Part shown: in pieces, positions 27,232 through 36,302 of the stretch
Layout: every line of letters begins with the position of its first letter
Position numbering within the stretch: position 1 is the stretch's first letter
From: Desulfovibrio sp. JC010
GTDB taxonomy: Bacteria; Desulfobacterota; Desulfovibrionia; Desulfovibrionales; Desulfovibrionaceae
DNA length: 64,000 nt
Direction of reading: 5' to 3'
Assembly (NCBI RefSeq): GCF_010470675.1
Contig: NZ_VOIQ01000002.1
Coordinates: 1-64,000 of the forward strand
Program-made: the position numbers and the translations under genes
Notes under the pieces: generated by a model
What the model was told of the DNA's origin: nothing
Database searches by the model: none
Seen by the model: the letters and a program-made list of their open reading frames with translations, nothing else

Positions 27232-28209
27232 ATGAACATCCCCATGGAACCCATCCGGCTCACTGCAATGATGAGCGCCCAGATGCTGCCCAAGGCCATA
27301 ATGGATTTCGCCACACTGGCGGCAATCGGCGGCCCGATCATGGCAGTGATCCTTGAAATTACGGCCAAAGCCCGTAAAAAAGTATTTTACGACAAGCTGG
27401 CTCAGCAGGTTACCGCCATGACACTGGTTCTGTACCTGCTGTTTATTATCTGTCTCGGCAGTGCCGGGGGATTTTTCAGCCGCCAGCTACCTTGGCTGAA
27501 AGACTGGTTCATCAACCCGGCATCCCCGGTAATGATGTTTTACGTCACACTCGGCATAGCACTGGCAGGATTGATTCCATATAAATATTCATGGAAAAAG
27601 CTCAAAAAGCAGAAGCCGCTGCATGTCCTTCTCGGATCAGTGGGAGCACTGGGCGGCATAGCCACTATCCATGTTGCCACCGTGATCATGCAGAAATTCT
27701 TCACCCTGCAGATCGAAAGCCCCACCCCGGCGGTTCCGGCTGTTCCGTTTTACACACATTTTATGACCATGCCCGGTAAAGCAGGACTCTGTCTCGCCGG
27801 AATCTACCTGATCATGGCCATGTCCTTTGCTGCTGCGGCCTCCGGTCTTTATCTGGTGCTCCGCCGCAACAAGGACGACTTCGGCCGCGATTACTACAAG
27901 TTCACCCTGCCCGTTGTAGCCCGCTGGGCACTTTTCCCGACCCTGCTGCAGGCCGCTGCTTCCGGCGGGGTTATCTACTACATTTGCGGCCCCAACATCG
28001 TCACCCTGTACAACAATATCCCGGTAGCTCTCAGCTTCGGCATATCCCTGCTGCTGACCGTGATCTGCTGCGCTGTCTGGATCGTGACATGGAAAAGCGA
28101 AACTCCCATGCGCCACAAGATCGGCCTCGGCCTCGCTCCTGTGCTGGTGATTTTAGCACACGCCACCCTCATGGCCGGGACCATGAATTTATATTTAAGT
28201 TTGTCTTAG
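27232..28209 (+). CDS. Unrecognised eight-helix integral membrane protein
   Basis: This 325-residue protein has about eight hydrophobic helices (approximately 22-46, 60-82, 95-115, 130-152, 183-208, 228-252, 262-285 and 298-320). Helix 1 (FATLAAIGGPIMAVILEI) faintly recalls subunit I of cytochrome bd, and helices 4 and 8 carry His residues (IHVATV, LAHATL) that could bind haem, but no family is recognised with confidence. A KKPL-type basic loop connects helices 3 and 4. It stands alone, divergent from the cpoB-like gene and convergent with cheA. An AAGGAATG-type site precedes the ATG. Confidence 0.72.
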   Translation: MNIPMEPIRLTAMMSAQMLPKAIMDFATLAAIGGPIMAVILEITAKARKKVFYDKLAQQVTAMTLVLYLLFIICLGSAGGFFSRQLPWLKDWFINPASPVMMFYVTLGIALAGLIPYKYSWKKLKKQKPLHVLLGSVGALGGIATIHVATVIMQKFFTLQIESPTPAVPAVPFYTHFMTMPGKAGLCLAGIYLIMAMSFAAAASGLYLVLRRNKDDFGRDYYKFTLPVVARWALFPTLLQAAASGGVIYYICGPNIVTLYNNIPVALSFGISLLLTVICCAVWIVTWKSETPMRHKIGLGLAPVLVILAHATLMAGTMNLYLSLS

Positions 28210-28215
28210 TAAGAA

Positions 28216-28255
28216 TGCCTCCGGCGGCTTAAACCCTTTTATTAGGCTTCGCCGT
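28216..28255. repeat. Dispersed hairpin repeat, truncated copy
   Basis: TGCCTCCGGCGGCTTAAACC followed by CTTTT, then directly ATTAGGCTTCGCCG. The second hairpin arm and the core are deleted while both ends remain. Confidence 0.7.
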
Positions 28256-28278
28256 TTTAGCTTTATAAGCAGAGCACA

Positions 28279-28320
28279 AATAAGCCCCGCAATATCTTTG
28301 AAGATATTGCGGGGCTTATT
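28279..28320. terminator. Bidirectional terminator
   Basis: A perfect 20-bp palindrome (28279-28298 with 28301-28320) with a 2-nt loop has A/T-rich flanks. It lies between the membrane protein gene and the convergent cheA. Confidence 0.88.
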
Positions 28321-28340
28321 TCGTTTACATTTTTTATGCG

Positions 28341-28420
28341 AAGCGGCGAAGCCCTATTAAAAGTTTTAGGAGAGTCCAGAGAACCCTTTTTCAAAAGGGT
28401 TCTTTGGCCGCCGGAGGCAT
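28341..28420. repeat. Dispersed hairpin repeat, copy 6
   Basis: The arms read AGAACCCTTTTT and CAAAAGGGTTCT, different from the common pair but still complementary, ending GGCCGCCGGAGGCAT. Confidence 0.8.
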
Positions 28421-28424
28421 CTTC

Positions 28425-31400
28425 TTACTGAATAGTACCGCCCTTGACAGTCGCCATGCTGTAGATTTCATGGGGATCGAGGATAAGCACTACACTACCG
28501 TCACCCATGATGGTCGCACCGGACACTCCTTTGAGGTCAAAGCCGTTGAGGTAATTACCGAGCGGCTTGATAACGATCTCCTGACGCTCAAGCAGCCTGT
28601 CCACAACCAGACCGAGCCTGCGGTCATTGTCATGAACAATAACCACCGGCAAAACTTCACGATCAGGATCACTAACCTCCTGCTCCAACAGTTCAGCCAG
28701 TTCAGCAATACCGAGCACTTCGCCGCGCAGGGTAACAGCTTTGCGGTTGTTGACCTCGGTGAGCCTTTCAGCTTCAATCTTGGTGGTTTCGGAAACCGCA
28801 TCAAGGGGAATAGCGTAGTTGGCACCGTTAATCTGGACCATGAGCGCATCGATGATGGCCAGGGTCAGCGGCAGGGTCAGGGTAAACTTGGACCCCTTGC
28901 CCACTTCGGATGAGATGTGCACGCTCCCCTTGAGGTCCTTGATGTTGTTACGCACAACATCCATACCCACGCCTCGACCGGAAATGTCGGTGACTTTTTC
29001 GGCGGAAGAGAAACCGGGAGCAAAGATCAGCTCAATGGCCTCACGGTCATCAAGGTTGCGGGCTTCTTCCGGAGAAATAACACCCTTCTTGATGGCCACA
29101 TTACGCATCTTTTCAGGATCAATTCCGCGACCGTCATCTTCTACCTCAATGGCAACGGAGTTACCTTTGTGGTAGGCGCGCAGCCAGACATGACCCTGCG
29201 GAGTCTTGCCGTTGGCAATGCGCTCTTCTTCAGGCTCAAGCCCGTGGTCCACGGAGTTCCTGATCAGGTGAACAAGAGGATCGCCGATTTCCTCGACAAC
29301 ACTCTTATCGAGTTCAGTCTCTTCGCCTTCGGTTATCAACTCGACCCGCTTGCCGCTCTTACGGCTGAGGTCGCGAACCAAACGCGGGAATCTGGAAAAA
29401 ACAGTCTGTACTGCGACCATGCGGACTTTCATGATGGTGTCCTGCAGGTCATCGGAAATTCTGGACAGAGCATAGGTGGTCTCGGTCAGCTGCTGGGCAA
29501 CAACCGGGACTTCAAGGTGTCCTTCTTCAAGACCGCGGGCCAGCATGGTGTAGCGGCCCCGGCTGATAATAAGCTCACCGATCAGGTTCATGAGGTGGTC
29601 AAGCTTCTGATGATCAACCCTGATGGTGGACATGGCCTTAGGCTTACCCTTGGCAGGTGCGCCTGCTGCAGGCTTGGCTGCGGATTTCGCTGCAGGTTTC
29701 GCTGCGGGCTTGGCTGCCGGCTTCGCTGCGGGCTTGGCTGCCGGTTTCGCTGCAGGCTTCGGTTCCGGCTTAGGCTCTGGCTTCGGTTCCGGCTTAGGCT
29801 CGGGCTTAGGTTCCGGCTTCGGTTCCGGCTTGGGCTCGGGCTTAGGTTCCGGCTTGGGCTCGGGCTTAGGTTCCGGCTTGGGCTCAGGCTTCGGTTCCGG
29901 CTTGGGCTCGGGCTTCGGTTCCGGCTTGGGCTCGGGCTTCGATTCCGGCTTAGATTCAGCTGCTGCAGGAGCATCACCGCCACCCTTGAGTTCTGCTACA
30001 GCGGAATCAATCATTTCACCAATGATTCCACATTCCTGACGCAGCAGATCGAGCATAAGCTCAAAGTCCATGTCGGAAGAACGGGCCTGATCAACCAGTC
30101 CGGCTGTACGCTCGGAATACTCTCTCAGGTCGTCAAAACCCATGTAACCACCTGAATTCTGGATGGAAACAAGGCTTCTGTACAGTCCGTCAATATAATC
30201 TTTCTGCCCGGAATCCTCTGCAAGGGTTGTCAGGGCCAGATCAATATTGTCCAGTTGCTGACGGACAGTCTGCTCGAAAATTGCGACATCCTCAGGATCC
30301 AGACCGTCATCAGCCTGTTCCAGTTCGACTTCCGGCTCAGCCTCTTCTTCAGCTGCAGGCTCCTCTTCAGGAACAGCTGCAGCCACAACCTCGCCTTTTT
30401 CCACTGCTTCCTGCAGGGGACTGACAAGCTGATCGATATCAAGAGGCTGCACTTCGCCCGTTGCCGGAGCAACATGGGCAATGAGCGATTCAATGCCGTC
30501 GACCACTGCCAGCAACAGGTCGATCATGGAACGGCTTGCCGCCACTTCACCTTTGCGGACCTTGTTCAGCAGGGTTTCAGCTTCGTGGGTCAGTGAATTC
30601 AGCTCACGAAAACCGATAATTCCGCTGTTACCCTTAAGGTTATGAAAATATCTGAATATGTCGTTAATGAGATCGTCATTGCCTTCAGGGTCCTGCTCAA
30701 GCTCAAGCAGACCGTTGGTCAAATTCTCGATGATTTCATGGGCTTCTTCGAGAAAATCAGCCAGATGCCCTTCACCTACAGTGGTTAGCTTGTAGGATTC
30801 AGCTTCCTCATTAACGATGGCTACAAACTGAAAAGCCTGTTTACGTCCTGCTTCGGCCATATTGGACTCCTGCACCATTTGGGTCTGCGACGAATCTGCT
30901 TCTGCTTCAACATATTCTTCAACCGGTTCCGGCTCGACTTCTTCCAGCACGGGTTCGGATTCTTGTTCTGGTTCGGGATCAGGCTCAAGCTCGGGTTCAG
31001 GCTCCGAAGCCACTTCTTCCTGAACCACAGGGGCAGGTGTTTCACCGGCCATGATCGCATCAATCCTATCAATGGTGATAGAAGTATCAACTTCACCTTC
31101 ATTGCCAAGCTCGTCCAGATTATCAATCAACTGACGCAGCAAGTCAGTGGCGGCAAGAATTACATCCATAATTTCGGATGTAACTGCAATCTCACCCTTG
31201 CGGAGCTCATCAAGAATATTTTCCGCCCTGTGGGCCAGTCCGTTGATAATATTCAACCCAAGAAAACCCGAAGCACCCTTGAGCGAATGCATCGGTCTGA
31301 ATATTTCATTCAGAAGGTCAAGATTCTCGGGATTATTCTCAAGCTCAAGCAGGTTGGGCTCAATGGTTTCGAGATGCTCTTTAGCTTCTATGATAAAATC

Positions 31401-31436
31401 CGCAAAAATTTCAGGATCCATGAAATCCTGGCTCAT
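28425..31436 (-). CDS. cheA: Chemotaxis histidine kinase CheA with three Hpt-type modules
   Basis: This 1003-residue kinase phosphorylates CheY and CheB in response to chemoreceptors. Hpt-1 covers residues 5-105 with phospho-acceptor His-50 (RPMHSLKG), and Hpt-2 covers 221-325 with His-265 (RYFHNLKG). A third Hpt-like module covers 378-485, but the aligned residue is Val-423 (RSLVSIQN), so it cannot be phosphorylated there. A linker of many KPEP units then KPAA units (about 494-600) follows, then the dimerisation, HATPase (residues about 690-830, with [22 protein letters not shown]) and CheW-like domains. It is the last gene of the operon. CheA proteins are usually about 650-750 residues. Confidence 0.95.
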   Translation of the reverse strand: MSQDFMDPEIFADFIIEAKEHLETIEPNLLELENNPENLDLLNEIFRPMHSLKGASGFLGLNIINGLAHRAENILDELRKGEIAVTSEIMDVILAATDLLRQLIDNLDELGNEGEVDTSITIDRIDAIMAGETPAPVVQEEVASEPEPELEPDPEPEQESEPVLEEVEPEPVEEYVEAEADSSQTQMVQESNMAEAGRKQAFQFVAIVNEEAESYKLTTVGEGHLADFLEEAHEIIENLTNGLLELEQDPEGNDDLINDIFRYFHNLKGNSGIIGFRELNSLTHEAETLLNKVRKGEVAASRSMIDLLLAVVDGIESLIAHVAPATGEVQPLDIDQLVSPLQEAVEKGEVVAAAVPEEEPAAEEEAEPEVELEQADDGLDPEDVAIFEQTVRQQLDNIDLALTTLAEDSGQKDYIDGLYRSLVSIQNSGGYMGFDDLREYSERTAGLVDQARSSDMDFELMLDLLRQECGIIGEMIDSAVAELKGGGDAPAAAESKPESKPEPKPEPKPEPKPEPKPEPKPEPKPEPKPEPKPEPKPEPKPEPKPEPKPEPKPEPKPEPKPAAKPAAKPAAKPAAKPAAKPAAKSAAKPAAGAPAKGKPKAMSTIRVDHQKLDHLMNLIGELIISRGRYTMLARGLEEGHLEVPVVAQQLTETTYALSRISDDLQDTIMKVRMVAVQTVFSRFPRLVRDLSRKSGKRVELITEGEETELDKSVVEEIGDPLVHLIRNSVDHGLEPEEERIANGKTPQGHVWLRAYHKGNSVAIEVEDDGRGIDPEKMRNVAIKKGVISPEEARNLDDREAIELIFAPGFSSAEKVTDISGRGVGMDVVRNNIKDLKGSVHISSEVGKGSKFTLTLPLTLAIIDALMVQINGANYAIPLDAVSETTKIEAERLTEVNNRKAVTLRGEVLGIAELAELLEQEVSDPDREVLPVVIVHDNDRRLGLVVDRLLERQEIVIKPLGNYLNGFDLKGVSGATIMGDGSVVLILDPHEIYSMATVKGGTIQ
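29657..29955 (-). repeat. Minisatellite-like coding repeats in cheA
   Basis: Imperfect short tandem units encode the KPEP and KPAA linker of CheA. The unit number could vary by slippage in multiples that keep the frame. This is coding sequence, not a CRISPR. Confidence 0.85.
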
Positions 31437-31524
31437 CTAGAGACCCCTGTATTTAAAGTTCTTCTGCATTGGTCAGTTGCAGTCAAATCCAGCAGCAGTC
31501 CGTGGGGACCGAACCGTAAATTCA

Positions 31525-31893
31525 TTATCCGAGAAGCATTTTGATATTCTTAACCATCTTTTCAGGCTGGGCCGGCTTAACCATATACAGGTTTGCCCCG
31601 AGGCTCAGGCCGGTCTGAATATCCTTTTCCTGACCTTCAGTCGAGAGCACGATTATCGGAATATCCTTGTATGCATCCTGCTCACGGACTGTTTTAATGT
31701 AAGTAAACCCATCCATTCTCGGCATGTTTACATCGGAAATAATTAGATCAACTTTGTCCACGCTGTAAAGCTTTTCAAGACCGTCCAAACCATCTTCCGC
31801 TGTGGTAACCTTGAATCCTTCCTTTTTCATAATGAAGGCGACGAGGTTCCTTACAGTCTTTGAATCGTCCACTATCAGAATATGTTTAGGCAT
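31525..31893 (-). CDS. cheY: CheY-like response regulator
   Basis: This 122-residue single-domain receiver starts at the ATG at 31893, preceded by GGAGAGG; the longer frame from 31908 adds five residues without a better site. It has the acidic pair Asp-9/Asp-10, phospho-acceptor Asp-54 (LIISDVNMP), Thr/Ser in VLSTEG and Lys in MVKPAQ. It is phosphorylated by CheA and would act on the flagellar switch or another output. Its start overlaps the stop of the cheW-like gene by eight bases. Confidence 0.95.
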   Translation of the reverse strand: MPKHILIVDDSKTVRNLVAFIMKKEGFKVTTAEDGLDGLEKLYSVDKVDLIISDVNMPRMDGFTYIKTVREQDAYKDIPIIVLSTEGQEKDIQTGLSLGANLYMVKPAQPEKMVKNIKMLLG

Positions 31894-32584
31894 TTCCCTC
31901 TCCTTCACTCTTTAAAATTTGTTCCACCAGCCTATCTACGGAAAGAACATTGACCAGTTTCTCACCATTTTTATAAAGACCGAGCAGAAAATCAGAGCTC
32001 ACACCCACTTCTGATTCCACTCCCCAGACCATATCTTTACCATCCGCACGATACATGGTCCTGACAGCACTGATGGCCAAACCTATCTGCAATCCTTTAT
32101 GCCTGCAGATAACCACAAATTTGTCCTGAATCCCCATTCCATCATGCAGCAGGTGGCGCAAATCAAGGACAGGTGTCACCCTCCCCCTGAGATTAATAAT
32201 TCCCTGCATGAAACGAGGAGCTGCAGGCAGCAGGGTGACCGGAATTTTCCTGACCACTTCCTGAATAACCATGATCGGCAAGCCGTACTCACGGTCTCCG
32301 ACCACAAAACTGACCAGCTGAACTTCATCCTCGTCTTTGAGTTTTTCCTCAAAGTCGGCGGAACTGCCTTCCCCCCCGTGATCATCCACCGGCCCGGAAC
32401 CGAATCCGGGAAGAGCGGAATCACCGCGAGGATCAACCCGCTGCATACTGTCGAACGCGGCCTGACCGCCGATGCCCATATACTTATCCATAAAGGCTTG
32501 TTCAGCGTCAGTGTAACCGCCGTTCTGCTTTTCTTCGCTGGGCAGGTTCACGTTCTCAACAAAATATTCTTCAGGCGTCTTCAT
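31886..32584 (-). CDS. CheW-domain adaptor with long N-terminal extension
   Basis: This 232-residue protein has a CheW domain in residues 88-228 (VQLVSFVVGDREYGLPIMVI, LPAAPRFMQGIINLRGRV, IPVLDLR-like segment). An N-terminal extension of about 85 residues, rich in Gly, Asp and Glu, precedes it. CheW couples receptors to CheA. A CheW domain behind an unstructured arm and next to a ParA gene is the arrangement of ParP-type adaptors, which tether arrays to a positioning ATPase; that role is inferred. The start overlaps the parA end by 14 bases. Confidence 0.88.
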   Translation of the reverse strand: MKTPEEYFVENVNLPSEEKQNGGYTDAEQAFMDKYMGIGGQAAFDSMQRVDPRGDSALPGFGSGPVDDHGGEGSSADFEEKLKDEDEVQLVSFVVGDREYGLPIMVIQEVVRKIPVTLLPAAPRFMQGIINLRGRVTPVLDLRHLLHDGMGIQDKFVVICRHKGLQIGLAISAVRTMYRADGKDMVWGVESEVGVSSDFLLGLYKNGEKLVNVLSVDRLVEQILKSEGEGNA

Positions 32585-33392
32585 TTCTGACTATCTCTCT
32601 TGCCAACTGCATATATTCTTGAGCGCCTCTTGTGGAAGGATCGATATCAAAAATGATCCTTCCGCTGGCGCAAGCCTCTCTGAATTTGGTATCCATATGG
32701 ACAACCGTACTGAAGACCTTGTCTCCGAGTTTTCTCCTGATCAGATTCAAAATTTTCCTGCAGGCCCCGGCCCGACCGTCATACATGGTGGGCAATGCCC
32801 TGAATTTTACAGGACTTGGCAGAACCTTATTCAAAATCTTGATCGTATCAAAGAGCAACCGAATTCCGTAAAGAGCCAGAAAGTCAGTCTGAATGGGAAT
32901 CAGCACCGTGTCTGCAGCCACAATGGCGTTAACCAGCAGCACTCCCACATGGGGCGGACAGTCGATCAGGATGTAATCGTAATACTCCTTGATCTCATCC
33001 AACGAATTGGAAAGCACCATCCCCTTGTTCTTTCTGTCCTTAAGATCAACCTCCAGTTCGGAAAGCCGAATGCTGGCCGGGACAAAGTCAAAACCCACCC
33101 AATCGCGTTTTTTGACTATTTTGCCCCATAGGCTCTTAAAATCCGCATTATCAAAAAACAGATCATGAGCCGAGGTTGTAACGGTTTCAGGAAAGTAGGA
33201 CATATGCACCGAAGCATTGGCATGGGGATCAAGGTCGATAACCAGTACTTTCTTATTAAGTCTGGTCAGGGCCTCCCCCAGGGTCAGTGCCGTGGTTGTT
33301 TTGCCCACTCCCCCTTTCTGGTTGGCGATAGCAAAAACTTTCGCCATCTTTGCAGTACCGTTCAACTGCGCTTCTTCAATATTAGTTTCCAT
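32571..33392 (-). CDS. ParA/MinD-family ATPase of the chemotaxis operon
   Basis: This 273-residue ATPase has the deviant Walker A QKGGVGKTT near residue 27, then VIDLDPHANAS (A') and ILIDCPPH (B). The residues before MAKVFAIANQ (1-15) are probably a short extension; a start at 33347 has no better ribosome-binding site. No ParB gene is adjacent and the gene sits inside the che operon, so it most likely positions chemoreceptor arrays (as ParC or PpfA-type proteins do) rather than partitioning DNA. Translation is coupled to the cheW-like gene downstream. Confidence 0.88.
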   Translation of the reverse strand: METNIEEAQLNGTAKMAKVFAIANQKGGVGKTTTALTLGEALTRLNKKVLVIDLDPHANASVHMSYFPETVTTSAHDLFFDNADFKSLWGKIVKKRDWVGFDFVPASIRLSELEVDLKDRKNKGMVLSNSLDEIKEYYDYILIDCPPHVGVLLVNAIVAADTVLIPIQTDFLALYGIRLLFDTIKILNKVLPSPVKFRALPTMYDGRAGACRKILNLIRRKLGDKVFSTVVHMDTKFREACASGRIIFDIDPSTRGAQEYMQLAREIVRNEDA

Positions 33393-33434
33393 AACAGCCC
33401 GCAGCTTTATAGATTATTCAACCGCAGACTGCCA

Positions 33435-34313
33435 TTATTCCAACTTCTGATAGATAATTGCGCCCGGATGGTGAACCGGCTTGAATGCCCTGGTGATATT
33501 ATGCAGGGATTCGGAATGCCCGATTATCAGGTAACCACCGGGAAGAAGGTTGTCGTAGTAAGCATTGATAACCTTCTTCTTCATGGCCTCATCAAAGTAG
33601 ATGATTACGTTCCTGCAGAAAACAATCTCGGAACGCTCCACCCGCTTGACCTGCATGCGATCACTCAGGTTGATCTGCCCGAAGCTGACCAACTGCTTGA
33701 TGGAAGGTTTGACCTTGTACTGCTTGCCGTCTTTATCAAAATACTTGGCAATGATTTCCTTGGGGGTGGTCCGCAGCGAATATTCGCTATAAACCGCACG
33801 GCGTGCGGATTTAAGCACACGCTCGGAAAGGTCATTGGCCGTGATTTTGATATCCCAGCTGCTCAGTTCAGGACCAAGCACATCATGAATGATCATGGAC
33901 AGGGTATACGGCTCTTCACCGGTGGAACAACCGGCGGACCAGATGCGCAGACGCTTGCGTCTTTTCTTGCGCAACTCATCCAGAACAGCGGGCAGAACCT
34001 TGGTCTGGAAAACCTTCAGCTGGGGCGGGTTGCGGTAAAAGCTGGTTTCGTTGGTAGTGATTACCTCGAAAAGCTTATTGAGCTCCGCTTTTTTGCCCGG
34101 ATCATACTGCAGGTAATAGTAGTACTCGCCAAAACTCTTGAGGTTAAGTTCCTTCAAGCGGTTGGCAAGGCGGTTTTCAAGCAGGTATTTACGGTTGCCC
34201 GCAATAAAAATACCCGCCTGTTCGTAAATAAAATCCCTGAGCTGGGTGAACTCCAGATCGGAGATTTTCAACTCTTTCCGCAGCGATATTGTCTTTGAAA
34301 ACAGAGAAGACAT
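33435..34313 (-). CDS. cheR: Chemotaxis protein methyltransferase CheR
   Basis: This 292-residue S-adenosylmethionine-dependent enzyme methylates glutamates in chemoreceptors. The N-terminal helical domain (residues 15-85, LRDFIYEQAGIFI) is followed by the SAM fold with IWSAGCSTGEEPYTLSM, ITANDLSERVL and a late FCRNVIIYFDE. Its start codon directly follows the stop of the HEAT-repeat gene, with no gap. It acts together with CheB encoded at the head of the operon. Confidence 0.95.
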   Translation of the reverse strand: MSSLFSKTISLRKELKISDLEFTQLRDFIYEQAGIFIAGNRKYLLENRLANRLKELNLKSFGEYYYYLQYDPGKKAELNKLFEVITTNETSFYRNPPQLKVFQTKVLPAVLDELRKKRRKRLRIWSAGCSTGEEPYTLSMIIHDVLGPELSSWDIKITANDLSERVLKSARRAVYSEYSLRTTPKEIIAKYFDKDGKQYKVKPSIKQLVSFGQINLSDRMQVKRVERSEIVFCRNVIIYFDEAMKKKVINAYYDNLLPGGYLIIGHSESLHNITRAFKPVHHPGAIIYQKLE

Positions 34314-36242
34314 CTAGTCTCCTTCTCCTTGCTCTTCCTGAATTCTCAAAATGGCATCTTCGGCGGCCTGAATAACCTCGGGATCGGAATCGGAATTGGA
34401 CGCTTCCAGAAGAGCCTGAAACGCCATAGTTCCGCCAATGGCGCCTAATACTTCAATTACCTTGAGGACCACAAGCTTATGCGGAGAGTCCAGCATTGTT
34501 ATAAGTTGGGGTAATGCACTTTCTTCACGATGTTCACCAAGGGCTTCCGCAGCACGAATCTGCACCCAGTCGTCATCATCCTGAAGGGCCTGTATAATGT
34601 AAGGGATGGCTTCTTCTGTGTAGCAGCCTCCCAGTAATTCGATCACAGTCAGGCGCACATCACGGTTTTCATCGTGCAGCCTTGAGAAAATAAGCGACAT
34701 GCTTTCGGAGTCCGCAGCACAATCATGCAGGGCCTCCAGAGCAATCTTTCTGATGTCGGGAACTTCATCCTCAAGCGCGATCCTGATCTGCTCAAGATTG
34801 CCGAGGGGATTAATTTTGCCCATGGCAAACACGGCCATCAACCTGTCGATAGGCTCCTCACTGCTGAAAAGCTCCACAAAACGTGAGTTGACATCCTCAC
34901 CGCCAATGGCGACGCAGGCATTCAGCGCGGCTTCCTTCACATCATCATAAGAATGTGAAAGCAGCGCGAAAATGGAATCAACAGCATCAACATCCTTCAG
35001 CTTGCCGCCGAGAAAATTAATAGCCGACTTGAGCATGGAGCCGTCCTGCTCACTCTCAAGAACATTTTCAAAAAATTCCTTGGCCTCATCACCGGCAGTA
35101 CCGACAAGAGCTTCAAGAATTCCACGCTTAATCTCACGGTCACCGTTTCCGAAAGCATCCATCAGCACACCGGAAACTTCAGCACCTTCCAGTCTGGAAA
35201 GAATTTCAATGGCAATTGCCGCTTTCTTGAACTCACCGCAATTAAGAGCGGCAGCCATGCCCTCGTTGAGACCGATATTGGAGAGATCATCAATAATACG
35301 GGCAAGACGGTCGCGGTCACGGTCCGGATCAAGCTCGCTGGCGAGATTAAGCACTTCTTCAGTGGCTTTCTCTCCTCCCAGGTAGCCAAGACCGGAGATG
35401 GCGGCATCCTGCACATCTTCATCTTCGTCGTTAAGCGCGACCAGCATGTATTCACGCAGCTTTTCACGCTCGCTGGCGGAAAGAAGCTTGAGTGATTTGC
35501 CGCCGAGAATACCGACAATGGCTTTAACAATCTTATTTCGCAGGGCTGTGGGGCTTTTGTCCAGATGCCGCAGCAGCATGGTCACAGCCTTGATGTTCCC
35601 CACCTCGCCAAGGGCATCCACAATCATGGAAGCCACAAGGTCGGAACTTGAATTCAGGGCCTTTACCAACGCATCAACCGAGCTGGAATGCTTGATTTTT
35701 GCCAGTGCCTCAATAACTGCATACTGGACCCATTCGTCATCCTGCATGGCCTTGTTCAAGCAACGGGCCGCTGCAGGATTGGCAAGGTCTCCCAGACTGA
35801 CAGCAGCCTGATAGCGGACGTTTACTTCCGGGTCTTTCAGCAAGGCATCACAAAGAGGTTCCACAGCCATGAAACTGTTTGTAGACCCCAGAATATCTGT
35901 TGCAAAAATACGGATATCTGCATCATCGTCATGGACCAAAGCCACAAGTGAAGCAAAGTCCTGCGCTCCGACTTCACGCAGAATATCCATGGAAAGGTTC
36001 CTTACCGGTGCGTCATCCGAACGCAGCAAGGGTACCACAGCCTGTACCGCCCCTTTACCACCGATTCTGCGCAGAGCATGGTCGGCAGCTTCCTGCAATC
36101 CCAGATGGCTGGTCGTCAAAAGATCGGCCAACTGGGGCACGGCATCCGCGCACTGCAGTTCTCCTGCCTGAAACGCGGCCTCACGGACAATTTCATTGTC
36201 ATCGCTTTTAAGTTCTTCAAGAACCTTGGAACAATCCGTCAT
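34314..36242 (-). CDS. HEAT-repeat protein of the chemotaxis operon
   Basis: This 642-residue protein is made almost entirely of HEAT/PBS-lyase-type repeats of about 30-35 residues (examples: NEIVREAAFQAGELQC, DEWVQYAVIEALAKIK, DDWVQIRAAEALGEHR). There is no signal peptide, membrane segment or enzymatic motif, so it is likely a cytoplasmic scaffold. It lies between cheB and cheR and abuts cheR without a gap, which implies a role in signal adaptation or array assembly. HEAT-repeat proteins also occur in some other deltaproteobacterial che operons. Confidence 0.88.
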   Translation of the reverse strand: MTDCSKVLEELKSDDNEIVREAAFQAGELQCADAVPQLADLLTTSHLGLQEAADHALRRIGGKGAVQAVVPLLRSDDAPVRNLSMDILREVGAQDFASLVALVHDDDADIRIFATDILGSTNSFMAVEPLCDALLKDPEVNVRYQAAVSLGDLANPAAARCLNKAMQDDEWVQYAVIEALAKIKHSSSVDALVKALNSSSDLVASMIVDALGEVGNIKAVTMLLRHLDKSPTALRNKIVKAIVGILGGKSLKLLSASEREKLREYMLVALNDEDEDVQDAAISGLGYLGGEKATEEVLNLASELDPDRDRDRLARIIDDLSNIGLNEGMAAALNCGEFKKAAIAIEILSRLEGAEVSGVLMDAFGNGDREIKRGILEALVGTAGDEAKEFFENVLESEQDGSMLKSAINFLGGKLKDVDAVDSIFALLSHSYDDVKEAALNACVAIGGEDVNSRFVELFSSEEPIDRLMAVFAMGKINPLGNLEQIRIALEDEVPDIRKIALEALHDCAADSESMSLIFSRLHDENRDVRLTVIELLGGCYTEEAIPYIIQALQDDDDWVQIRAAEALGEHREESALPQLITMLDSPHKLVVLKVIEVLGAIGGTMAFQALLEASNSDSDPEVIQAAEDAILRIQEEQGEGD

Positions 36243-36302
36243 TGCAAGTCCCCATTTTGTTTAAACCCGCAAGATATCTTACGGTTGCGTCATAAAAAAA
36301 TA

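Noticed and set aside
29657-29955. Tandem repeats resembling a small CRISPR or satellite array
   Set aside because: The units are short, have no spacers and encode the in-frame KPEP/KPAA linker of CheA.
28917-30155. 412-codon plus-strand frame with RFRLGLGL-type repeats
   Set aside because: It mirrors the KPEP repeat region of cheA on the opposite strand; the repeats are a by-product.
32571-33392. ParA as part of a plasmid or chromosome partition locus
   Set aside because: No parB gene or parS-like repeats are nearby; the gene is embedded in and translationally coupled to the che operon.
33165-34298. 377-codon plus-strand frame
   Set aside because: Antisense to parA and cheR, which are both clear genes.
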